A DNA stretch of 64,000 bases from Qaidamihabitans albus (GTDB lineage: Bacteria > Actinomycetota > Actinomycetes > Mycobacteriales > Pseudonocardiaceae), in NCBI RefSeq assembly GCF_016464705.1, contig NZ_JAEHOB010000002.1, positions 537,140-601,139 of the forward strand, in the 5' to 3' direction. This document shows, piece after piece, positions 49,295 to 56,832 of this stretch (positions within the stretch are counted from its first letter, which is position 1; each line of letters opens with the position of its first letter). The translations under genes were made by a program, and so were the position numbers. The notes under the pieces are model-generated. The model was not told the DNA's origin, did not search any database, and saw only the letters and a list, made by a program, of their open reading frames with translations.

Positions 49295-50134
49295 GTGGCG
49301 AAGGGGAACCGGCGATGGACGCGGGCCGCAAGCCGGATCGTGCGCGAGATCGGCAACGACCAGATACCGCTCGCCGCGGGCGGGATCGCGTTCTTCGCCC
49401 TGCTCGCGCTCGTGCCAGGTCTGATCGCGCTGCTCAGTATCTATGCGCTGATCACCGACCCGCAGAACGTGCGCGACCAGCTCGAGCCCCTGCTCGCGGC
49501 GGTGCCTCGCCCGGCGGGCGAGCTGATGCGCGACCAGCTCGAGTCGGTGACCGCGCTCGGCTCGGGCGGGCTGACCTTCGGTCTCGTCGCCAGCGTGGTC
49601 GTGGTGCTCACCAGCACGTCCACCGCGATGACGGCACTGATCACCGGCCTCACCCGCGCCTTCGACGAGACGGAGAGCCGCGGGTTCCTGCGGGTCCGTG
49701 CGCTCGCGCTGGTGCTGACCCTCGGCGGGATAGCGGTGGCCGCTGTCGCGCTCGGTGCGATCGCCGTGTTCCCGGCCGTGCTCGACGTGCTCAGGGTGCC
49801 CGGCGACACCCGGTGGATCGTCGGCTCGGCCCGCTGGCTCGGGCTGATCGTGCTGGTGGGCGGCGCGATCGCGGTGCTGTACCGCTACGGGCCGGACCGC
49901 GACCGGACCCGGCGCCGCTGGGTGAGCTGGGGCGTCCTCGCGGCGCTCGCGCTGTGGCTGGCCGGTTCCGGCGCGTTCACCCTGTACGTGGAGAACTTCT
50001 CCCGCTACGACGCGACCTACGGCGCTCTCGCCGGCCTGGTGGTGCTGATGCTGTGGCTGTACCTTTCGGCGCTCGCGGTGCTGGTCGGCGCCGAGATCGA
50101 TGCCGAGCTACAGCAGTGGCAGCCCCGTTCGTGA
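49295..50134 (+). CDS. YihY/BrkB family membrane protein
   Basis: 279 aa with about six transmembrane helices. DQIPLAAGGIAFFALLALVPGLIALLSIYALI near the N-terminus and YGALAGLVVLMLWLYLSALAVLVGAEIDAEL at the C-terminus are the conserved YihY/virulence-factor-BrkB (formerly RNase BN) regions. The GTG at 49295 is chosen because AGGAGG lies 6 nt upstream; the GTG at 49289 would be too close. It diverges from the universal stress protein. Function unknown. Confidence 0.8.
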   Translation: MAKGNRRWTRAASRIVREIGNDQIPLAAGGIAFFALLALVPGLIALLSIYALITDPQNVRDQLEPLLAAVPRPAGELMRDQLESVTALGSGGLTFGLVASVVVVLTSTSTAMTALITGLTRAFDETESRGFLRVRALALVLTLGGIAVAAVALGAIAVFPAVLDVLRVPGDTRWIVGSARWLGLIVLVGGAIAVLYRYGPDRDRTRRRWVSWGVLAALALWLAGSGAFTLYVENFSRYDATYGALAGLVVLMLWLYLSALAVLVGAEIDAELQQWQPRS

Positions 50135-50142
50135 CCGTGCGG

Positions 50143-50676
50143 TCACGAGGGCTTGCGGCGCCACCACGCGGTCAGCGCCATCCCGACGAGCGTGAGGACG
50201 ATGACCAGCCCGCCGGCGATCATGTCGTTCGTGGTGGCCGCCGCCGAGTCGGCCTCGGCGCGGAAACCCAGCGCGAACGGCGCCGCGATCAGCCACCCGC
50301 CGAGACCGATGGTGAGCCAGCCTGCCCACATCGTCGAGAACGGCGACACCGCGCGGAGACCGCCCAGCAGCGCGAGCGCGGCACCGACCACCACGTCGTT
50401 CCACATGGCGTCGAACCCGGCGGCTGTGCCCGGGTGGTCGAGCAGGAACAGGTCGACGAGCAGCCACACCCCGACCAGGAAGACGAACGCGCTCGGAAAC
50501 CCGGCGAGGACATCCCGGAACGGCACGGACCTCTCGCCAGGGCGTTGGTAGCGGTCCGCGGGCACGGCCGACGGGTTGGTGTGCGGAGGGCGCATCCCCT
50601 TCCACGGGCCGTACTGCTCCTCCGGGACCATCGGTGGCGGCACCTGTCCGCGATGCCGGTAACGAGCCTTCGCCAT
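50143..50676 (-). CDS. SPW-repeat membrane protein
   Basis: 177 aa. After a cytosolic N-terminus of about 60 residues there are four helices. MWNDVVVGAALALLGGLRA and MWAGWLTIGLGGWLIAAPFALGF are the W/G-rich halves of SPW repeats. GGAG lies 9 nt before the ATG. It follows the small lipoprotein at 50700 by 23 bp and is probably co-transcribed. Function unknown. Confidence 0.75.
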   Translation of the reverse strand: MAKARYRHRGQVPPPMVPEEQYGPWKGMRPPHTNPSAVPADRYQRPGERSVPFRDVLAGFPSAFVFLVGVWLLVDLFLLDHPGTAAGFDAMWNDVVVGAALALLGGLRAVSPFSTMWAGWLTIGLGGWLIAAPFALGFRAEADSAAATTNDMIAGGLVIVLTLVGMALTAWWRRKPS

Positions 50677-50699
50677 GGTTCTCACTCCTTCCGGCGCGG

Positions 50700-51074
50700 T
50701 TACGCCGGTCGCGTGTCGGTCACCTCGACCGGGATCCCCTGCATGCAGGTCGTCGGCTGGTCCGGTACCGCCCGGCCCTGCACGACGACCTCGTCGCCGG
50801 GCTCCACCTGCTCATCGGCCCCCAGAAGCAGGTACTGCCGCTCCTCCGCCATGAGCACAAGGCAGTTCGGCTCGACGCCGCGCTGCACCACGCCTTCCAG
50901 GGTCACCTGTTCGCCCGGTTCCGGCGTCGGGGCCTTGGTGGTCGTCGTGGCCGGCGGGCCTGCGGGCGGCGGTGGCTGTGACGGGTCCGGTGACTCGCCA
51001 CAGCCGGCCAGCACGAACAGCGCGACGGCGAACACGCCGGAAAGGACGGCACGCACGGCGGATCTCCTAAACAT
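50700..51074 (-). CDS. Small OB-fold-like lipoprotein
   Basis: 124 aa. A signal peptide ends with lipobox FVLAGC. A Pro/Thr linker (PPPPAGPPATTTTK) leads to a beta-rich domain (EQVTLEGVVQRGVEPNCLVLM, VEPGDEVVVQGRAVPDQPTTC) with an OB-like pattern and two cysteines. It resembles the lipoprotein at 44078-44557. Function unknown. Confidence 0.65.
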   Translation of the reverse strand: MFRRSAVRAVLSGVFAVALFVLAGCGESPDPSQPPPPAGPPATTTTKAPTPEPGEQVTLEGVVQRGVEPNCLVLMAEERQYLLLGADEQVEPGDEVVVQGRAVPDQPTTCMQGIPVEVTDTRPA

Positions 51075-51194
51075 CACGAGGTACTGAGGTACTACGGTTC
51101 GGCGACGGCACACCAGGGGTATGCCCGGCCGGCGCGCCGCCGAATCATCGGCAGGCGCCGCATTACGGCCGTGTTCCCGCGGAAAGGAGACCCG

Positions 51195-52445
51195 ATGGCG
51201 CTGGCCCTCGCGTTCGGGATCGTGCTGCTGATCAGCATCTCGCTGTCCGGTCTGGCGGCGCGGACGGTGCTGTCGACGGCCCTGCTGTTCCTGCTCGCCG
51301 GGGCACTGCTCGGCCAGGGTGGCGCCGGGCTCGTGGACATCTCGCTCGGCACGGTCAGCCGGCTGGCCGACATCGCCCTGTTCACCGTGCTGTTCACCGA
51401 CGGGCAGCGGGTGAGCGTGCAGGCACTGCGCGAGGGCTGGCGGCTCTCCGGCCGGGCGCTCGGCCTCGGTATGCCGCTGATCCTGGTGGGCGTCGCCGTG
51501 CCCGCGCATTTCCTCGCCGGGCTCGACTGGCCGACCGCGTTGCTGCTCGGCGCGATCCTCGCCCCCACCGACCCCGTGTTCGCCTCGATCATCGTCGGGC
51601 GCGACGACATTCCGCTGCGGCTGCGCCGGTTGCTGAACGTGGAGTCCGGTCTCAACGACGGCCTCGCGCTGCCGTTCGTGCTGATCTTCATCGCGACCGC
51701 CGCCCACGAGAGCGCGCATCCGGGGCAGGTCGCGTTCGAGCTGGCGCTCGGCCTGGTGTTCGGGATCGCCGTACCGCTGCTCGTCACGTTCGCGTGGCGG
51801 CTGCGCGTGTTCACCGCGGAGCCACGGCTGCAGCCGCTCGGTCCGTTCGCGATCGCCGTGCTGCTCTACGCCGCCTGCCACCTCACCCACGCCAACCCCT
51901 ACCTCGCCGCCTTCGTGGCGGGCTCGACCATCGCCACCGTCGACCGCACGGCCGCCAAACACTTCCATCCGTTCGGCGACCTGCTGTCGGAGGTCACCAA
52001 GTTCGCCGCGCTACTCGTCTTCGGCGCACTGATCACACCGGACCGCATCACCGACCTGAGCTGGGGCGCGTGGGCGGTCGCCGTGCTCGCCATCTTCCTC
52101 GTCCGGCCCGCGGCGATCCTGCTGTCCATGCTGCGTTCCCGCCTTTCGAAGCGGGAGCGGGCCGCGGCGGCCTGGTTCGGGCCGAAGGGCTTCGCGTCCG
52201 TGGTCTACGGCCTGCACGCCCTGCAGTCGGACATTCCAGGGGGTGAGCAGGTGTTCGACCTCGTCGCGATCACGATCGCGCTGTCGATCGTGCTGCACTC
52301 GTCCACAGACGTGCCGTTCGCGAAGCTGCTGCGGATCCGGCCGCCCGACAACCTTCCCGGTGGCGTGAACGAGGACGCCGAGCGCACGGAACAGATCGGC
52401 GATCCGGACGAAGAGGAGAGATTGGAGGGACCGCGCTCCGGGTAG
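51195..52445 (+). CDS. Cation:proton antiporter (CPA1 family)
   Basis: 416 aa with about twelve transmembrane segments. LLGAILAPTDPVFASIIVGRD and LLNVESGLNDGLALPFVLIF carry the conserved TDP and ND-type residues of the CPA1/NhaP ion path. KFAALLVFGALI and WFGPKGFASVVYGL are also typical. An acidic C-terminal tail follows. AAGGAG lies 5 nt before the ATG. It should exchange Na+ or K+ for H+. A stress-type promoter for the next gene lies over its 3' end. Confidence 0.85.
   Translation: MALALAFGIVLLISISLSGLAARTVLSTALLFLLAGALLGQGGAGLVDISLGTVSRLADIALFTVLFTDGQRVSVQALREGWRLSGRALGLGMPLILVGVAVPAHFLAGLDWPTALLLGAILAPTDPVFASIIVGRDDIPLRLRRLLNVESGLNDGLALPFVLIFIATAAHESAHPGQVAFELALGLVFGIAVPLLVTFAWRLRVFTAEPRLQPLGPFAIAVLLYAACHLTHANPYLAAFVAGSTIATVDRTAAKHFHPFGDLLSEVTKFAALLVFGALITPDRITDLSWGAWAVAVLAIFLVRPAAILLSMLRSRLSKRERAAAAWFGPKGFASVVYGLHALQSDIPGGEQVFDLVAITIALSIVLHSSTDVPFAKLLRIRPPDNLPGGVNEDAERTEQIGDPDEEERLEGPRSG
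52420..52445 (+). promoter_or_regulatory. SigB-type promoter candidate GATT-N16-GGGTAG
   Basis: GATT (52420-52423), 16 bp, GGGTAG (52440-52445, overlapping the antiporter stop), 9 bp before the ATG of the protease at 52455. Confidence 0.45.
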
Positions 52446-52454
52446 CCGGGCCGC

Positions 52455-53480
52455 ATGTCGCCGAATCGAGGGATCGCGGCCGTGGCGGCGGCCGCGCTGG
52501 TGCTGGTCAGCGGATGCACGAACGGCGGGCAGGACGGGCAGGGGCCGGGCACGCAGAGCCCGGCACCGACACCGGGAGGGTCGGCGGGCGGGACCGGCTA
52601 CGCCGATCTGGTGGACCGGGTGGAGCCGAGCGTGGTCACCGTCCGCGCCGGTGACGGGGTCGGCAGCGGAGTCGTGTACAAGCCGGACGTCGTGATCACC
52701 AACCAGCATGTCGTGCAGGGCAGGGACCAGGTCCGGATCGTGTACGCGGACGGCACCGAGTCCGGAGGTACGGTCGTCGCCGCCGACCAGGTGACGGACA
52801 TCGCGGTGGTACGGACCGAGCGCGGCAACCTGCCCGTTCCCGAGTACCGCGAGCAGCTGCCGCGACAGGGCGACCGCGCGATCGCGATCGGCAGCCCGCT
52901 CGGCTTCCAGAACTCGGTGACGTCCGGCATCATTTCCGGGCTGCACCGCGAGATCCCGGGTTCGGCGTCGCGCACCCAGTCGCTGGTCGATCTCATCCAG
53001 ACCGACGCCTCGATCTCACCGGGCAACTCCGGCGGCGCGCTGCTCGACGCGCAGGGCCGCGTGATCGGGATCAACGAGGCGTACATCCCGCCGAGCACGG
53101 GCGCCGTCTCGCTCGGCTTCGCGATCCCTGCGGCGACCGCTGTCGACACCGCCGACGAGCTGCTCCAGGACGGCACGGCCACCCACCCGTACCTCGGGGT
53201 CTCGCTGGGCAGGCTGACACCCGCGATCCGCGAGCAGTTCGACGTCCAGGTCGAGCAGGGCGCCCTCGTGCTCGGCGTCGAGCAGGGCGGCCCGGCCGCC
53301 GAGGCGGGCCTGCAGCAGGGCGACGTGATCGTCGGCCTCGGCGATTCGCAGGTCGGCAGCGTCGAGGACGTGCTGGCGGCGCTGCGCCAGGCCGAGCCGG
53401 ACGACAAGCTGCAGCTCGAGTACTCCCGGAACGGGCAGCGGCAGCAGACGACCGTCACCGTCGGTACGAGGCCGGGCTGA
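52455..53480 (+). CDS. HtrA/DegP-like serine protease lipoprotein (S1C + PDZ)
   Basis: 341 aa. A signal peptide ends with lipobox LVSGC, followed by a Gly/Pro/Gln linker. The trypsin-like domain has His in ITNQHVV, Asp in VTDIAVV and Ser in PGNSGGALLD, so the triad is intact. One C-terminal PDZ domain follows (YLGVSLGRL to VILGLGDSQVG-like AEAGLQQGDVIVGLG). It is exported and membrane-anchored, and is expected to degrade damaged envelope proteins. No Shine-Dalgarno sequence precedes the ATG, and a GGGTAG -10 ends 9 bp before it, as at several likely leaderless genes here. Confidence 0.9.
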   Translation: MSPNRGIAAVAAAALVLVSGCTNGGQDGQGPGTQSPAPTPGGSAGGTGYADLVDRVEPSVVTVRAGDGVGSGVVYKPDVVITNQHVVQGRDQVRIVYADGTESGGTVVAADQVTDIAVVRTERGNLPVPEYREQLPRQGDRAIAIGSPLGFQNSVTSGIISGLHREIPGSASRTQSLVDLIQTDASISPGNSGGALLDAQGRVIGINEAYIPPSTGAVSLGFAIPAATAVDTADELLQDGTATHPYLGVSLGRLTPAIREQFDVQVEQGALVLGVEQGGPAAEAGLQQGDVIVGLGDSQVGSVEDVLAALRQAEPDDKLQLEYSRNGQRQQTTVTVGTRPG

Positions 53481-53486
53481 GCCGCC

Positions 53487-53511
53487 GTTTCGGCGCGGAG
53501 GGCCTGGGTAA
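53487..53511 (+). promoter_or_regulatory. SigB/SigF-type promoter GTTT-N15-GGGTAA
   Basis: GTTT (53487-53490), 15 bp, GGGTAA (53506-53511), 42 bp upstream of the hemerythrin gene. Confidence 0.65.
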
Positions 53512-53553
53512 CCACCGCGTGCGCACCGAACGCACCCACCACGAGGAGATCCC

Positions 53554-54120
53554 ATGACAACGGCTCCGCAACAGGACCTGATCAGCGTGATCGTCAACGA
53601 CCACCGCGAGGTGGAGCAGGTGTTCACCGAGCTGGAGAGCGGCGCCAACCGCGATCCGCAGCACCGCAGGGACCTCGTCGATCACGTCATCGCCGAGCTC
53701 GTGCGGCACAGTGTCGCCGAGGAGCAGTACATGTACCCCGCGGCCCGCAAGAACCTGGCGAACGGCAACGAGATCGCCGACCACGAGATCGAGGAGCACT
53801 CCGAGGCCGAGCAGGTGATGAAGCAGCTCGAGGACCTCGACCCGAAGGACCCGAAGTTCGACCAGCTCCTCGGGCAGCTGATGGACTCGATCCGGCACCA
53901 CGTCGAGGACGAGGAGAACGACCTGCTGCCGAAGCTGCAGAACTCCATGTCCGAGGAGGAGCTGCGTGATCTCGGCGAGAAGGTCCTGAAGGCCAAGGAG
54001 AAGGCGCCGACCCGCCCGCATCCGGGCGCACCGGACAAGCCGCCGGCCAACCGGATCCTCGACCCGGGCGCAGGGCTGATCGACCAGATACGCGACCGCC
54101 TGAGCGGCAGGCAGACGTGA
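53554..54120 (+). CDS. Hemerythrin HHE-domain protein
   Basis: 188 aa. A four-helix hemerythrin fold with likely di-iron ligands: His in NDHREVEQVF, EEQYMYP, and HVEDEENDLLP, where HxxxE pairs are visible. The C-terminus is a Lys/Pro-rich tail. Such proteins bind oxygen, NO or iron, and are stress-induced in many actinomycetes. GAGGAG lies 5 nt before the ATG and a stress-type promoter lies upstream. A dispersed palindromic repeat begins 6 bp after the stop. Confidence 0.85.
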   Translation: MTTAPQQDLISVIVNDHREVEQVFTELESGANRDPQHRRDLVDHVIAELVRHSVAEEQYMYPAARKNLANGNEIADHEIEEHSEAEQVMKQLEDLDPKDPKFDQLLGQLMDSIRHHVEDEENDLLPKLQNSMSEEELRDLGEKVLKAKEKAPTRPHPGAPDKPPANRILDPGAGLIDQIRDRLSGRQT

Positions 54121-54126
54121 CCGCGC

Positions 54127-54166
54127 CTCGTGAGTGCGGAGACGAGTTGGCCTCCGCACTCACGAG
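54127..54166. repeat. Dispersed palindromic repeat, copy 1
   Basis: 40 bp with perfect 15 bp arms (54127-54141 and 54152-54166), outer 12 bp CTCGTGAGTGCG, and a 10 nt loop. It lies between two convergent genes (stops at 54120 and 54169) and probably serves as a bidirectional terminator. It shares the outer arms and an internal CGAGTT with copies at 60320 and 63835. Confidence 0.85.
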
Positions 54167-54168
54167 CC

Positions 54169-54990
54169 TCAGGGCTTGCGCGCCACGCCGCCGGTCATGA
54201 AGCGGGCCGCGACGGTGGTGGCGTCGGTGACGATCTCGTCCGGCCGCCACAGCGGGAGCGGGACGATGCCGGGGCTGAGCAGCTCCAGCCCGTCGAAGAA
54301 CCTGGCCAGTTCGGCCGGTGTGCGCACCCGGCCGGTGCCCAGCTGGGAGAGCAGGACCCGCTCCAGCTCGTCGCTCTCGGGCGCGTCACTCAATCGGGTG
54401 AAGTTCGTGATGAAGAAGTACGATCCGGACGGCACCGCCTCGCGCAACGTGTCGACGACGCCCTGCGGGTCCTCCTCGTCGAGCAGGTGATGCAGGATGC
54501 CGCACAGCATCACGCACACCGGCTTGCCGAAGTCGATGAAGTCCCGGACGTCCGGATGCTCCAGCACCTCGGCCGGCTTGCGGATGTCGGCAGTGATCAC
54601 CCGCGTGTTCACGTTGTCGGCCAGCAGCGCGCGGCCGTGCACGAGCACGATCGGGTCGACGTCGACGTAGGCGACCCGCGCGTCCGGGTTGACGCCCTGG
54701 GCGACCTCGTGCGTGTTCTCCACCGTGGGCAGGCCGGAGCCCAGGTCGAGGAACTGGGTGATGCCCTCCTCGGCGGCGAGGTGGCGCACCACGCGGTGCA
54801 GGATCGCGCGGTTGTGCAGCGCGATCTCCTTGAGCTCCGGCATGACGGCGAGGCTCGCGTTCGCCACCTCGCGGTCGATCGCGTAGTTGTCCTTGCCGTC
54901 GAGCATCACGTCGTAGACCCGCGCCGCCGTGGGCACGCCGTTGTCGAGCACCACGATCTCGGAGTTCTGCTCCGTGCTATCAGCGGACAT
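54169..54990 (-). CDS. SAM-dependent methyltransferase, DUF574 family (second copy)
   Basis: 273 aa. TAARVYDVMLDGKDNYAIDR, FLDLGSGLPTVENTHEVAQ and YVDVDPIVLVHGRALLAD place it in the same DUF574/Methyltransf_19 family as 27876-28682. Start set at the ATG at 54990; two upstream in-frame ATG/GTG codons are possible. It ends 3 bp from the repeat at 54127-54166. Substrate unknown. Confidence 0.8.
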   Translation of the reverse strand: MSADSTEQNSEIVVLDNGVPTAARVYDVMLDGKDNYAIDREVANASLAVMPELKEIALHNRAILHRVVRHLAAEEGITQFLDLGSGLPTVENTHEVAQGVNPDARVAYVDVDPIVLVHGRALLADNVNTRVITADIRKPAEVLEHPDVRDFIDFGKPVCVMLCGILHHLLDEEDPQGVVDTLREAVPSGSYFFITNFTRLSDAPESDELERVLLSQLGTGRVRTPAELARFFDGLELLSPGIVPLPLWRPDEIVTDATTVAARFMTGGVARKP

Positions 54991-55069
54991 CGGTGGATCA
55001 GTCTCCTCACCATCGCCGGGGACGCCCGTCATCGTAGCGGCTCCGACACCCCGCGTCACCGGGGTCGGC

Positions 55070-55897
55070 TCACTTCACGGCGCCCATCGAAAGGCCCCGG
55101 ACGAGATGGTTCTGCGCGATCCAGCCGACGATCATCACCGGCAGTGACGCGAGCAGCGCGGCGGCGGAGAGCTGCGCCCAGTACAGGCCCTCACTGGTGA
55201 TGAAACCGGACAGATATACCGGAACCGTCCCGGCGCGGGCCGCCGTCAGGTTCACCGCGTAGAAGAACTCCGTCCAGGAGAAGATGACGCAGATCAGCGC
55301 GGTCGCCGCGATCCCGGGCGCGACGACCGGCAGCACCACGCGGTACAGCAGCGTCGGCAGCGGCGCCCCGTCCACCCTGGCCGCCTCGATCATCTCCTTC
55401 GGCACCTCGAGGAAGAACGAGCGCATCATCCAGATCGCCAGCGGGATGTTCATGCCGGTGTAGAGGATGACCAGCGCCCACACGTTGTCCAGCAGGCCGA
55501 TGTTCTGCGAGATCACGTACAGCGGGATGATCGCAGCGACGATCGGCAGCATCTTGGTGGACAGGAAGAAGCCGAGCACGTTGCCGGTGCCCTTCACCGG
55601 CGCCAGCGAGAGCGCGTAGGCCGCGGGGATGCCGAGCAGCAGCACCGCGAGCGTCGAGGCGAGCGTGACGAACGCCGAGTTCGCCAGGTAGGGCAGGAAG
55701 CCCCGCTCCAGCACGCCCGCGAACTGTTCGAACGTCGGCGCGAAGAACAGCCGCGGCGGATCGGTGTAGGCGTCGGCCTCCTGCTTGAACGCCGTCAGCA
55801 CCATCCACAGCAGCGGGAAGATGAACAGGACCGCGATGAGCCAGGTGAACGCCGTCAGCGCGGAGCGGCCGAGCCTGCTGGTGCCGATCGTGGTCAT
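55070..55897 (-). CDS. ABC transporter permease, MalG type (polyol/sugar)
   Basis: 275 aa inner-membrane subunit with six helices. The cytoplasmic EAA loop EVPKEMIEAARVDGAPLPTLLYRVVLP binds the ATPase. PPRLFFAPTFEQFAGVL near the N-terminus is typical of SmoG/MalG-type permeases. The ATG overlaps the upstream permease stop (ATGA). It is the last gene of the dehydrogenase-binding protein-permease-permease operon. No ATPase gene is present, so a shared MsmK-type ATPase elsewhere is likely. Confidence 0.88.
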   Translation of the reverse strand: MTTIGTSRLGRSALTAFTWLIAVLFIFPLLWMVLTAFKQEADAYTDPPRLFFAPTFEQFAGVLERGFLPYLANSAFVTLASTLAVLLLGIPAAYALSLAPVKGTGNVLGFFLSTKMLPIVAAIIPLYVISQNIGLLDNVWALVILYTGMNIPLAIWMMRSFFLEVPKEMIEAARVDGAPLPTLLYRVVLPVVAPGIAATALICVIFSWTEFFYAVNLTAARAGTVPVYLSGFITSEGLYWAQLSAAALLASLPVMIVGWIAQNHLVRGLSMGAVK

Positions 55898-56832
55898 TTG
55901 ACGCCACCTCGCACATCGAAGGTCCGGAAGATCAGGCGCAGCGCGAAGGTCGCGACGATCAGTGTCAGCAGCACGACGATCACGCCCATCGCCGAGGACT
56001 GTCCGATGTCGAAGCCCTGGAACGCACGCTGGTAGATGTAGTAGGGCAGGTTGGTGCTCGCGGTGCCGGGACCGCCCTGGGTCATCAGGTAGATCGCGTC
56101 GAACGAGTTCACGATGTAGATCGCGCCGAGCAGCACCGCCAGCTGCAGGTAGCGGGTCAGCTGCGGCAGCGTGATGGAGCCGAACGTCCGCCACCGGCCG
56201 GCCCCGTCCACCTGGGCGGCCTCGAGGACCTCTTTGGACTGTCCCTGCAGCCCGGCCAGGATCAGCAGCGTCATGAACGGCGTCCACTGCCAGATGATCT
56301 GCGTCATCACCGAGGCCAGCGGGAACTCCGAGAGCCAGTCGGTGCTGCCGCCGAGGACGAAGTTCAGCAGCCCGTAGGTCGGGTCGAACATCGTCGTCTT
56401 CCAGAGCAGCGCCCCGGCCGCGGGCAGGATCAGGAACGGCGTGATGATGAGGGTGCGCACCACGCCGCGGCCGAGGAACTTGCGGTCCAGCAGCAGCGCG
56501 AGGCCGAGGCCGAGCAGCATGGCGACCAGCACGCAGACCACCGTGAGCACGACCGTGTTGAGCATCGCGCCACGGAACTGGGCGTCGGCGAACACGTCGA
56601 CGTAGTTCTGCAGGCCGACGAAGTGCCGCGAACCGGGCCGCACCAGGTTCCAGGACTGGAACGAGTAGAAGACCGTGAGCAGGAACGGAACCTGCGTCAC
56701 CGCGATCGTGAACAGCAGCGCGGGCAGCAGCGGCGCCCTGCGCTTCCAGCCTGCGCCCTTCGGTGCCGGGCGCCGCGGCGGGGGCGGTACGGGTGCCTGG
56801 CGCTCCGGAACGGGCTGCACTGTGGTCGTCAT
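55894..56832 (-). CDS. ABC transporter permease, MalF type (polyol/sugar)
   Basis: 312 aa. A Pro-rich cytosolic N-terminus of about 30 residues and six helices. The EAA loop is GQSKEVLEAAQVDGAGRWRTFGSITLPQL. FLLTVFYSFQSWNL near the start and TQGGPGTASTNLPYYIYQRAF near the end are typical of the sugar/polyol MalF-like group. It overlaps the binding-protein gene by 4 bp and the next permease by 4 bp. Confidence 0.9.
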   Translation of the reverse strand: MTTTVQPVPERQAPVPPPPRRPAPKGAGWKRRAPLLPALLFTIAVTQVPFLLTVFYSFQSWNLVRPGSRHFVGLQNYVDVFADAQFRGAMLNTVVLTVVCVLVAMLLGLGLALLLDRKFLGRGVVRTLIITPFLILPAAGALLWKTTMFDPTYGLLNFVLGGSTDWLSEFPLASVMTQIIWQWTPFMTLLILAGLQGQSKEVLEAAQVDGAGRWRTFGSITLPQLTRYLQLAVLLGAIYIVNSFDAIYLMTQGGPGTASTNLPYYIYQRAFQGFDIGQSSAMGVIVVLLTLIVATFALRLIFRTFDVRGGVK

